Assembly (NCBI RefSeq): GCF_003491305.1
Contig: NZ_CP022706.1
Span: 1,152,001 to 1,216,000, forward strand
Reading direction: 5' to 3'
Length of the DNA stretch: 64,000 nt
Source: Methanobacterium sp. BAmetb5
Lineage (GTDB): Archaea > Methanobacteriota > Methanobacteria > Methanobacteriales > Methanobacteriaceae
In this document: positions 1 to 19,998 of the stretch, in pieces
How positions within the stretch are numbered: position 1 is the stretch's first letter
Layout of the letters: each line of letters begins with the position of its first letter
Notes under the pieces: model-generated
Told to the model about the DNA's origin: nothing
What the model saw: the letters and a program-made list of their open reading frames with translations, nothing else
Databases searched by the model: none
Translations under genes and position numbers: made by a program

Positions 1-135
<135 letters not shown>

Positions 136-217
136 AGGGTTATCTATTAGATAGGATGGATATTAAATTTTTCATATTTCCTAAGAATTAGGGGATCTTC
201 CCCTACTCTTAGAGATG

Positions 218-538
218 TTATATTTCCAGTGTTCCAACCTTCTCCTTTTCTGCACTTCCCGCCATGGAATCCAAAGTCTCCATGAATTCCATGAGCCGGG
301 ATTCCTGCATGACCTCTAAAAACCTTTCTAACTGGATTTTTTGTTGTATGAATATGCCTCTACGTTTTATAGGGCGACCAAACTCATCCAATGGGTTTAT
401 TTCGACCATTATGCTTTCCTGATCCCCCCTGGTGGGTGCCTTTATCAGAAAAACGCCTTCGATGGACGTGGGGACCCTTTGCCACGGTTTTACGTTTTCC
501 AGGGTTTCTTTTATCTTGTTTTTTAGCTGGTTGTCCAT
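218..538 (-). CDS. Conserved small protein of unknown function
   Basis: A 106-residue soluble protein, rich in charged residues, with no signal peptide or membrane segment. The start has a good ribosome site (GGTGGTGA, four bases before ATG) and a TATA box at 570-579, so the gene is probably real. The middle contains a GRPIKRRGIF strand-like segment and the end is helical and acidic. I do not recognise a family. It lies 82 bases upstream of the tyrA-like gene on the same strand and may share its transcript. Confidence 0.6.
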   Translation of the reverse strand: MDNQLKNKIKETLENVKPWQRVPTSIEGVFLIKAPTRGDQESIMVEINPLDEFGRPIKRRGIFIQQKIQLERFLEVMQESRLMEFMETLDSMAGSAEKEKVGTLEI

Positions 539-569
539 TTAATCACCACCCCTGAATATGTAATACCTT

Positions 570-579
570 TTATATATAA
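570..579 (-). promoter_or_regulatory. TATA box of the gene at 218-538
   Basis: On the minus strand the sequence reads CTTATATATAAAAGG, a strong archaeal TATA element. It is about 30 bases upstream of the start codon, leaving room for a short leader that carries the GGTGGTGA ribosome site. Confidence 0.55.
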
Positions 580-749
580 GTTATGATTAAAGGTAAAAAA
601 CTTATGAGTTAAGTACCAGAAAATTAGAGGATGTAAAGAAAAGATTTAAACCTAAAATAAGAAAATATAGGGTAATCCACATCATAAAAAATTATTTTAC
701 GTAAAAATTTAGGAAATTCATCACCAGAAGTTATAGAGGATATTAAAAA

Positions 750-1811
<1,062 letters not shown>

Positions 1812-1839
1812 AAATAATAAACAGCAAAAAGGTAGTTAA

Positions 1840-2760
<921 letters not shown>

Positions 2761-3170
2761 GCCTTAATGAAATTTTTAGATTCATCTCCCCTTTATTTAT
2801 TTTATTTAATTTAATTTCTGTACATCCAGAAATAGTTCATAAAATTCCCTTTTTTTTAATATTTTGAACCATTAATAATTTTTATCCAATTTAGGTGAAT
2901 CCTAAGTCCGGTTGAATTATCTTATGATGATTTATCCCATGTTCTTTATCTGTAAAAGGTAATATTCAGAATAAATCATACGTCTTATAAAAATCCTCTG
3001 GTTAATATGTGATAATCGTCACAATAAATCAATTTAGAAAGGTTTAATTATATGTGAACAAAATTACAATTGGAGAGCAATAGTAATCAATAACTAAACT
3101 TCTCCAATGTCTGAATAATGAAGTAATCTACGCGTTAGGTTTAACGTGATAAAAGAAAGGAGGTGAAAAA
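2761..3170 (+). promoter_or_regulatory. Promoter and structured leader of the adhesin gene
   Basis: This AT-rich stretch holds no gene. A TATA-like sequence TTTAATTATATG lies at 3043-3054, placing the transcript start near 3073. An inverted repeat ATTGGAGA (3069-3076) / TCTCCAAT (3101-3108) and a second one CGTTA-GGTT-TAACG (3133-3146) could fold in the leader. The ribosome site AGGAGGTGA sits just before the TTG start at 3171. The part from 2761 to about 3030 shows nothing recognisable. Confidence 0.5.
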
Positions 3171-6100
3171 TTGGAAAAAAAAATTAGTTTACTTCTTTTA
3201 GTAGTGGTATTTTCACTAGCAGCTGCCGGAACTGTTTCTGCGGTAGATGGATCAACTGATGGATCATCACTCACAACTGCTTTGAATGATTCCAACAATG
3301 ACTCTTCAGCTTTACCCGATCCCAGATTGTACGATGAAAATGGAAATCTGGTAGGTTCCTATACCACGATCCAACAAGCCTACAGTAACGCTGCAACTGG
3401 TACCAGTACACAGATGTATACCATTGAACTGGAAGAAAATGGAGTATTCACGCTAACTGACTTTACAATCGCCAAAAACCTCATATTTACCGTGGCCAAC
3501 GGTGGAACCGCAACTATCCAGGGTTCTAACAATAGACTGGTCTACATTGCACCAGGTTACACCGTGTACTTCTACAACATCACTTTCCAAAATGGTCATG
3601 CTTCTGATGGAACCACATTCCATCCTGACGGATACAATGGTGGTGCAATCTACAATGAAGGTACACTGTACCTTACTGACTGTGTCCTGAGAAATAACCA
3701 GGCTGGAGATGGTGGTGCCTGGGATTACGGAGGTATTGGTGGAAACGGTGGAGCAATCTACAACACCGGAAGTGCAACCCTAACCAACTGTGAGATCTAC
3801 GATAACCGGGCCGGAGATGGTACTGATGGAAATGCACTTACTCATTCCAATGGATATAACGGAGGTAACGGTGGAGCAATCTACAGTACCGGAACCCTCA
3901 ACATATTCAACAGCGAAATGTACAATAACCGTGCCGGTAACGGTGGAGACGGTGTGATATTAGGTGATGGAGGTAATGGTGGTAACGGTGGAGCAATCTA
4001 CAACACCGCAACCATGACCATAACTGATAGTGAAATTCATAACAACTTTGCTGGTGATGCTGGTGCCGGGGGTTACCAAGTGATCATTGGAGGTACCGGT
4101 GGAACTGGTGGAAACGGTGGAGCAATCTACAACACCGGAACTGCAACCATAACCGACTCTCAAATCAATTCCAACACCGCTGGAGACGGTGGGAGTGGAG
4201 CTGATGGAAGTGATGGATTATTAAGTAATGGTTACACCGGACACAATGGAGGTGTGGGTGGTTCTGGTGGAGCAATCTACAACTCTAACCACCTGGAAAT
4301 CTACGGCACTGAAATCTCCGACAATGAAGCTGGTAACGGTGGAGAAGGTGGAAACGGTGGAAATTCCGGTGAAAACGGATTCCATCCATACACTGGTGGA
4401 AACGGTGGCCAGGGCGGTGCCGGTGGAAACGGTGGTGGAGTCTTCAACTCCAACTATCTACTCCTCAATGAATCCGCAGTAACTTCCAACCGAAGTGGAA
4501 ACGGAGGTACTGGTGGAAACGGTGGCCAGGGTAGTGACCGGTGGAGATATTATTCAACTCAAATATGGAATTGGGTATACGTCCCTTCAGGTAACGGTGG
4601 AAACGGCGGAAACGGTGGAGTATCTGGCTCTGGAGCTGGAATCTACCACAATGGAACCTACTTAATCGTTACCAGTAACAACCTAACCAACAACATCATT
4701 GGAAATCCTGGTAACGGAGGATTTGGAGGTTTAAAAGGAACCGGAACCGGCGGGACTAATGGAAATCCAGGTAATGCTGGGTCCAGTGGTGCCGGTGGTG
4801 CAGTTTTCCTGAGAACCAACATAGCATCACCCCAGATAAATTACAACCGAATCCTGAACAACACCTTACCCGATATTGCCAGTTACAATGGAATAAGTGT
4901 AAGCGCTGAAAACAACTGGTGGGGTACTAACTTTGAAAACAGCAGTCCATCTGCTGCAGGAAGAGTATCCGCTGGAGTGGACGCTAATCCCTGGGTAATA
5001 CTACGCCTAATTGTACCTAACCCCATCTACAATGGTATACCTGTACAGATCATAGGTGACCTTACCCAGAACAGTGATGGTAACCCCGTGGGTGGATACA
5101 TCCCTAATGGTGTTGAAGCTATTTTTACGGCAACCAGAGGAACTGTTAACACTCCACAGTATACCCTAAATGGTGAAGCACCAACGAATTACTCGCCAAC
5201 GTCTTCCGGAATGGCTACATTCACTGTAACCGTGGATGATCAAACTGTAACCGTTAATCAGAATGTAGAACCACGGGCAGTTTTAGATTTCACCAAATCA
5301 GTGTCTGACAGCACTCCGAACTACGGCGATCTGATTCACTTCATAATAACGGTGCAGAACAGTGGCCCGGATGTAACTGATGTAAGTATCCATGACCTCT
5401 TACCAGAAGGCCTGGTTTACCAGTCCCACACACTCAATGCTGGAGAATATGATCCCACCACTGGATTGTGGATTATAACTGGTTTATCAAGTTCCACTGG
5501 TGGAGTTTATCTGGACATCTTAGCCCTGGTCAACGCCACCGGATTCTTTAACAACACGGCTACACTGACCCAGTCAGTTTATCCCCAGGATGAGGTTAAC
5601 CGGAGCGCCACCCTGAATGTGGATCCAGCATCACTGGTCTCTGTGGACATAACTGACAACACCGTGAACCATCAGGCTGATGTGGGTGATAATGTAACCT
5701 ACACCATAACCGTACACAATGCTGGTCCAGATAACGCCACCAACGTGGTTTTAACCAGCGTGTTACCAGCCGGCCTAGACTTTGTATCAGCCAGCGATGG
5801 TGGAATCTACGACCCACTGACCCGGACCATAACCTGGGCTGCATTCAACCTTAACTACGGAGCACCGGATGTTATCCGAACCTTTGTGGCTAAAGTAAAC
5901 GCAGAAATGGCTGGTGTCCCTGCAGGCATAGTTAACACTGCCAACGCAACTTACACCGAATACCCATCCACTGCCAACGGTACCAACACCGCTATTCACG
6001 TGCCCCTGGCTAGTCTTTACATAAACAGCTGGGCCAGTAAAAACAACCCCGTTGTGGGTGAAAACATAACCCTCACCTTCAAGGTGGGTAACAATGGACC

Positions 6101-6497
6101 AGACACTGCCCGGAATGTGGTATTTACCTTACCCATACCAGTAGGAATGGAGTACGTGGATGTGCTCTTTGTGGACCAGGGAACAGTTACCTACGACCCG
6201 GTAAGCAGAACCATAACCTGGACACTGGGAGATGTGGTGGTAGGAGATCCTACCTTACAGATTAGGGTTAAAGTACTCAGTGCAGGAAACTTTGTTTTCA
6301 CACCAAGGCTTACCACTGATACCTACGACCTCAACACTCACATCCAGAGCATAACTGTAAATGCCCAGGAAGACCCAGTAGTGGTAAATGGTGCAACTAA
6401 CACCATTGGTATGCAAAACACCGGAGCTCCAATAGCACAGTTAATATTAGCCGTGTTAATGGTTTTAGGTGGATTGTTCGTGTCAAAACGCCAATAA
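3171..6497 (+). CDS. Adhesin-like surface protein with Gly-rich beta-helix and DUF11 domains
   Basis: 1,108 residues from a TTG start chosen by a perfect AGGAGGTGA ribosome site five bases upstream. Residues 1-25 form a signal peptide ending VSA. Residues about 130-620 form a right-handed beta-helix built from at least seven imperfect units of 45-55 residues, each with a GGNGGAIYNTG-type turn. Three DUF11 (conserved repeat) domains start near 702, 820 and 946, each with a NxGPD motif. The end (1086-1108) is a membrane helix followed by SKRQ, a typical anchor. Such adhesin-like proteins are abundant in Methanobacteriales and are thought to mediate contact with partner cells or surfaces. The ligand cannot be inferred. 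Confidence 0.88.
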   Translation: MEKKISLLLLVVVFSLAAAGTVSAVDGSTDGSSLTTALNDSNNDSSALPDPRLYDENGNLVGSYTTIQQAYSNAATGTSTQMYTIELEENGVFTLTDFTIAKNLIFTVANGGTATIQGSNNRLVYIAPGYTVYFYNITFQNGHASDGTTFHPDGYNGGAIYNEGTLYLTDCVLRNNQAGDGGAWDYGGIGGNGGAIYNTGSATLTNCEIYDNRAGDGTDGNALTHSNGYNGGNGGAIYSTGTLNIFNSEMYNNRAGNGGDGVILGDGGNGGNGGAIYNTATMTITDSEIHNNFAGDAGAGGYQVIIGGTGGTGGNGGAIYNTGTATITDSQINSNTAGDGGSGADGSDGLLSNGYTGHNGGVGGSGGAIYNSNHLEIYGTEISDNEAGNGGEGGNGGNSGENGFHPYTGGNGGQGGAGGNGGGVFNSNYLLLNESAVTSNRSGNGGTGGNGGQGSDRWRYYSTQIWNWVYVPSGNGGNGGNGGVSGSGAGIYHNGTYLIVTSNNLTNNIIGNPGNGGFGGLKGTGTGGTNGNPGNAGSSGAGGAVFLRTNIASPQINYNRILNNTLPDIASYNGISVSAENNWWGTNFENSSPSAAGRVSAGVDANPWVILRLIVPNPIYNGIPVQIIGDLTQNSDGNPVGGYIPNGVEAIFTATRGTVNTPQYTLNGEAPTNYSPTSSGMATFTVTVDDQTVTVNQNVEPRAVLDFTKSVSDSTPNYGDLIHFIITVQNSGPDVTDVSIHDLLPEGLVYQSHTLNAGEYDPTTGLWIITGLSSSTGGVYLDILALVNATGFFNNTATLTQSVYPQDEVNRSATLNVDPASLVSVDITDNTVNHQADVGDNVTYTITVHNAGPDNATNVVLTSVLPAGLDFVSASDGGIYDPLTRTITWAAFNLNYGAPDVIRTFVAKVNAEMAGVPAGIVNTANATYTEYPSTANGTNTAIHVPLASLYINSWASKNNPVVGENITLTFKVGNNGPDTARNVVFTLPIPVGMEYVDVLFVDQGTVTYDPVSRTITWTLGDVVVGDPTLQIRVKVLSAGNFVFTPRLTTDTYDLNTHIQSITVNAQEDPVVVNGATNTIGMQNTGAPIAQLILAVLMVLGGLFVSKRQ

Positions 6498-6510
6498 AAA
6501 AAACAAAATT

Positions 6511-6544
6511 GGGATATGAAAATATCCCCTTACCTTATTTTTTT
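6511..6544 (+). terminator. Hairpin terminator of the adhesin gene
   Basis: GGGATAT (6511-6517), loop GAAA, ATATCCC (6522-6528), followed by a run of T at 538-544 of that block. It is a perfect seven-base stem, 14 bases past the stop codon. Confidence 0.65.
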
Positions 6545-6685
6545 GGATTTAATTAGCCTGTTTTTGATTTAATGAGTTAATATTCCCGTAATTACCACTT
6601 CCAGACTTATCTTAACCAGATTTGCCTTTTCAAAGGAAATTAAAAATAAAGAAAATTAAAAATAAATGAAATAAAGGATTCTGAA

Positions 6686-7825
6686 TTATTTCTTCCCTCG
6701 TTTCAGGGACCATACAGCCAGGCCCAGGAACAGTATGGCAAATATTACCAGGGCAGCTAGATCAGGCCAAATCTTTTCCAGACCCCAACCCTTGAGCATC
6801 ACTGCCCGGCAGGCATCCACGGCATAGGTGGGAGGTACCAAGTAAGAAAAGGGCCTTAACCATTCAGGTATTGCCTGTATTGGCCAGAATACTCCTGAAA
6901 GGAGGAATGCTGGCAGCACCACAAAGGGGAAAAATTGTATGGCCTGTTCTGGCCGTTTAGCCAGACTGGATAGGAGTATTCCCAGTGCCTGGCAGGTGAT
7001 GGCCAGTATAGCAACTGCCAGGAAGGCCAGGAGCACGTTTCCCACCACTATTATATTAAATACCACCAGGGCAATCACCAGGAGTATTGTTACCTGTATA
7101 ACACCCAGGGTACCGAAGGTAATAGCATAACCAGTCACCACTTCTCCCTCAGTAACCGGGCTGGCCAGTACACGTTCCAGGGTGCCGCTGGTCCTCTCCC
7201 CCACAAAGGTGATGAGGGTTAGGATGGTGGTGAGGAGGTAAACCACGAAGGCCAGAATCCCCGGTACAAAGAAATCAATGAACTCGGCATCCTGACCATA
7301 AATGGGTTCAGAGGTAACTTTAAGTGGTGAATTCACCCCTTCCTCAGACATGGTTTCGGTAATGGCATCACTGACTGATTTAAGTATGGCATTTTTAATG
7401 TTGGGAATGGTGTCATCACCCTGAATTATGATCTCGGCACTGCTTCCCGAGGATGCATTTTTGGTGGCCACTAGGGCGTTCCGGGTGAAATTCTCCGGGA
7501 ATATGATCACCGCTGATGTTTTACCATCCATAACCTGCTGGCGGGCCTGTTCCACATTATCCATGGTCTGGATATTCAAGACCTTGGTGTCCAGGTGAGA
7601 GATTATGGTCTGGGAGAGGTAGGTGGTGTTTCCCAGAGGTGGGGTGTATCCCTGGTCCTGGTTGACAATTACCACATTCACATCTTCCACATCACCACTG
7701 AAAGCCAGTCCAAAGACACACATGGCAAAGATGGGGGCCAGAAACAGCATGGCCAGACTACGCTTGTCATTGACCACGTCACGGAATACACGGCGGCTAA
7801 CCGCCATTATACGATAAAATTTCAT
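6686..7825 (-). CDS. ABC-2 type exporter permease
   Basis: 379 residues. One membrane helix near residue 30 is followed by a large external domain (about 45-185) and five helices in the C-terminal half, the layout of ABC2_membrane_3 (YhhJ/DrrB-like) permeases. The SGTLERVLASPVT segment near residue 215 is characteristic of the family. Its start overlaps the stop of the ATPase gene by four bases (ATGA), so the two proteins are translated together and form one exporter. The substrate is unknown; drugs or lipids are usual for this family. The divergent TrmB gene is the likely regulator. Confidence 0.88.
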   Translation of the reverse strand: MKFYRIMAVSRRVFRDVVNDKRSLAMLFLAPIFAMCVFGLAFSGDVEDVNVVIVNQDQGYTPPLGNTTYLSQTIISHLDTKVLNIQTMDNVEQARQQVMDGKTSAVIIFPENFTRNALVATKNASSGSSAEIIIQGDDTIPNIKNAILKSVSDAITETMSEEGVNSPLKVTSEPIYGQDAEFIDFFVPGILAFVVYLLTTILTLITFVGERTSGTLERVLASPVTEGEVVTGYAITFGTLGVIQVTILLVIALVVFNIIVVGNVLLAFLAVAILAITCQALGILLSSLAKRPEQAIQFFPFVVLPAFLLSGVFWPIQAIPEWLRPFSYLVPPTYAVDACRAVMLKGWGLEKIWPDLAALVIFAILFLGLAVWSLKRGKK

Positions 7826-8580
7826 TTTAACACCCCATCCCCTGATTTTTTATCACTCCGGGAGAACATCAGGAAGGCATCCTCCAGGGAATCAGTTCTA
7901 CTTTCTTCCAGGAGTTTTGAGGGGGTATCCTCGGCTATGAGGTGACCGTGCTGCATGAAGCCTATGCGGTCACAGTTACGGGCTTCGTCCATGTAATGAG
8001 TGGTGAGGAGGATGGTTACCCCTCTTTGGCGTAACTGGTAGAAGTAGTTCCAGAAGGATACCCTCAGCTCGGGATCAACCCCTACGGTGGGTTCATCCAG
8101 AAACAGTAACTCCGGCTGGTGTATGAGGGTGCAGGCTAAGGAAACCCGGTGTTTCATCCCTCCACTGAGGTTCTCCACCATTTCATGTTTCCAGTCCTCC
8201 AGGGCCACGAATTTTAAAAGTTCATCCTCTCTTTTTTCCATTTCCTCCTTATCCAGGTTGAATACCCTCCCGTAGAATTTGAGGTTCTGATCCACGGTAA
8301 GTCCCATGTAAACACCAGTTTCCTGGGGCATGTACCCAATACGGGGGACTACATTTCCATCGGGTATCTCTTCTCCCAGAATCCGGGCATCTCCACTGGT
8401 AGAATGTAGAATGCTGCACAGCATTTTAATAAGAGTGGTTTTTCCCGCACCATTGGGGCCTAAAAGACCATAGATTTCTCCTTTTTTCACTTTCAGATCC
8501 AGATGATTAACTGCGGTGAAGTTTCCATACTGTTTGCTGAGCCCCCTTGTTTCTATGGCCAGTTCACTTTGTTGATTCAT
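7822..8580 (-). CDS. ABC exporter ATP-binding protein
   Basis: 252 residues. Walker A GPNGAGKTT at 41-49, Q-loop in YMPQETG, signature LSGGM at 138-142, Walker B and catalytic glutamate LLFLDEP at 158-164, and H-loop TTHYMDEA further on. This is the DrrA/CcmA-type ATPase that powers the ABC-2 permease encoded immediately downstream with a four-base overlap. The gene is divergent from the TrmB-type regulator. The gap between them contains a 10-base direct repeat TTTAGAGTGT at 8602-8611 and 8639-8648 that could be a binding site. Confidence 0.92.
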   Translation of the reverse strand: MNQQSELAIETRGLSKQYGNFTAVNHLDLKVKKGEIYGLLGPNGAGKTTLIKMLCSILHSTSGDARILGEEIPDGNVVPRIGYMPQETGVYMGLTVDQNLKFYGRVFNLDKEEMEKREDELLKFVALEDWKHEMVENLSGGMKHRVSLACTLIHQPELLFLDEPTVGVDPELRVSFWNYFYQLRQRGVTILLTTHYMDEARNCDRIGFMQHGHLIAEDTPSKLLEESRTDSLEDAFLMFSRSDKKSGDGVLK

Positions 8581-8751
8581 ATTTTCCTCCTTTACCCAAA
8601 TTTTAGAGTGTTAGAATGTTATGCTGGTTGTAAAACTATTTAGAGTGTCATCCTGCGGTTAGTGATCTTACTTAGCCAACTTTTATATGTTTTGTCACTA
8701 AAGTAGTATAAAATGAAACAATAGTTTAATAATCAATCTCAGGTGAAATCC

Positions 8752-9564
8752 ATGGTGGTAAGTAGAGAAACACTGGAAGCATTGCAGAATTTAGGACTCA
8801 CTGACTATGAAACCAGGACTTATGTGGCTTTAAATTCTTTAATATCTGGAACTGCAACTGAGATCAGCCAGGCATCACAGGTCCCCCGATCCAGAATCTA
8901 CAGTATCCTTAAAAGCCTGGCCAGTAAGGGTTTTCTGGAAATAGGGAAGGGAAAACCCCTGTGCTTCACGGTGGTTCCTCCCCACGAAATTTTTGAAAGG
9001 AATAGAAAGGAAATGAAAATGAAAATGGAACGTGCTGAGGCCGAGTTGAACGTGATCTACGAAAATCAGATCCCCCAGGTTCCGGCTCCCATCTGGATTC
9101 TCCACGGGCCAGATAAGATAGTGAAAAAGGAACTGGAAATCATTTCCCGAGCTAAAGAATCCTTATTCATAATGGGTGGGCTCATGTTTCCGGATGAACC
9201 TCTGAAACTTAAAGAACCTCTTCAAAAAAGCTTTAAGAGGGGGGTTAACACCAGGATACTGACTTCACCGGCCTGTAAGACCGATGATGTGGAAGTTCCC
9301 ACCATGAAGATCCTGGAAGAGTTGCCGGTGGATATCAAGTTTTTCCCAGTTCCTTACATAAAACTGGTAGTTAGAGATAGACAGGAGATGTTGATAGCTT
9401 TCTGCAAATTATCGGGAGAGGTGGCTCTTTCTAGTACTGCCATAGGTATATGGAACCAGTATGCCGAGTTTGTAGATACCATAACCGGGATCTATGATTT
9501 CATATGGAACATGGACTTTTTCAGTCAGGCTTTCCATCACCAAAGGTCTTTAAATGATAAATAG
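8752..9564 (+). CDS. TrmB-family transcriptional regulator
   Basis: 270 residues from the ATG at 8752. A GTG at 8743 is also in frame, but it lies inside the ribosome site AGGTGA (8741-8746), which is five bases before the ATG. Residues about 5-75 form the TrmB winged helix (LGLTDYETRTYVAL then VPRSRIYSILKSLASKGFLE). A coiled segment (about 85-110) and a C-terminal ligand-binding region follow. TrmB proteins respond to sugars or other small molecules, but many unassigned members sit beside exporters. It is divergent from the ABC exporter and probably controls it. Confidence 0.85.
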   Translation: MVVSRETLEALQNLGLTDYETRTYVALNSLISGTATEISQASQVPRSRIYSILKSLASKGFLEIGKGKPLCFTVVPPHEIFERNRKEMKMKMERAEAELNVIYENQIPQVPAPIWILHGPDKIVKKELEIISRAKESLFIMGGLMFPDEPLKLKEPLQKSFKRGVNTRILTSPACKTDDVEVPTMKILEELPVDIKFFPVPYIKLVVRDRQEMLIAFCKLSGEVALSSTAIGIWNQYAEFVDTITGIYDFIWNMDFFSQAFHHQRSLNDK

Positions 9565-9704
9565 GGGTAGTATTATCTAGGATGAAAAAAAATAAAAATT
9601 TATAAATCAGGGGACAAATTTACTGAGAATTATATCCTTAGGAATCCCAACCTGACTAAAATCTAAAAATGCATAAATCTTCTCATAAGTTTAAAATAAT
9701 AGTA

Positions 9705-10767
<1,063 letters not shown>

Positions 10768-10788
10768 ACATTTAATATAATTTTGATT

Positions 10789-12087
<1,299 letters not shown>

Positions 12088-12275
12088 TTTCTAAACCCCT
12101 AGAGATACTGTTTTAATTATTTTTTTGACTTGAACATTCCCAAGATATTTATATGGTGATGATTATCTATAAATAACTGAAATTATTCCCGGTATTGTAA
12201 AGAGTACTGGGTTTAATACTATTTCCCTAAAGATTCAATCCAATTAAAAATAACTGTATTAACTATTTAAATAAA

Positions 12276-12542
<267 letters not shown>

Positions 12543-12544
<2 letters not shown>

Positions 12545-12577
12545 ATGATTCACCCCTAAATCATCTTCTATTTTTAA
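12543..12577 (+). terminator. Hairpin terminator of hypC
   Basis: AGATGATT (12543-12550) pairs with AATCATCT (12559-12566) across an eight-base loop, followed by T-rich sequence TATTTTTAATTTT. Confidence 0.6.
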
Positions 12578-12671
12578 TTTTAGTTTTTTATTAACTCTTT
12601 ATATCTGATTTTTAAAGGAATACCTACTATTAAAAGGATCTCGGTAAAAAATGGGATCTTTAAGGGATTTT

Positions 12672-13197
<526 letters not shown>

Positions 13198-13318
13198 GCG
13201 CCCTTACATTATTATTACAGATTAAACTACTTACATCCCTTTTCAATTTCTGGATAGATACCTCTAATCCATGACAGCAACTATTCATGATTTGGCATTG
13301 CCCATATAATTAGTTTTA

Positions 13319-13354
13319 TGTACATATCTGTACTCTAAAGGTTTAAATAGTACA
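13319..13354 (+). promoter_or_regulatory. trpE promoter with TRP boxes
   Basis: A perfect TGTACA lies at 13319-13324, TGTACT at 13329-13334 (ten bases on, one helical turn), and AGTACA at 13349-13354. The TATA box TTTAAATA at 13342-13349 lies between the second and third. TGTACA is the established TrpY recognition sequence. Bound repressor would cover the TATA box and block trpE. A weaker minus-strand TATA (ATTATATGGG, about 13301-13310) could serve trpY, so the boxes may also autoregulate it. Confidence 0.75.
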
Positions 13355-13400
13355 ATAAAGTATAACAATGACAGAAGAAAGGTGAAAACAATGCAAGGCA

Positions 13401-16164
<2,764 letters not shown>

Positions 16165-16179
16165 GTAAAGGTTAGGAAT

Positions 16180-18898
<2,719 letters not shown>

Positions 18899-18902
18899 TT
18901 AA

Positions 18903-19952
<1,050 letters not shown>

Positions 19953-19955
19953 ACT

Positions 19956-19972
19956 GAAATTTCATTTTTTTT
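19956..19972 (+). terminator. Probable end of the trp operon
   Basis: The short palindrome GAAATTTC (19956-19963) is followed by T8 (19965-19972), between the convergent trpD and the P-type ATPase gene. T-runs are the usual archaeal termination signal. Confidence 0.45.
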
Positions 19973-19998
19973 ATGATTTGAAGTGCTAAATAAGATTA

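Noticed and set aside
3650..4620. Direct DNA repeats that could suggest a repeat array
   Set aside because: The units lie in frame within the adhesin, differ in length and encode GGNGGAIYNTG turns, so they are protein repeats, not a CRISPR array. No CRISPR array was seen anywhere in the window.
3960..5999. Open frames on the other strand and in other frames inside the adhesin gene
   Set aside because: They arise from the repeated Gly-rich coding DNA, have no ribosome sites and no family-like sequence.
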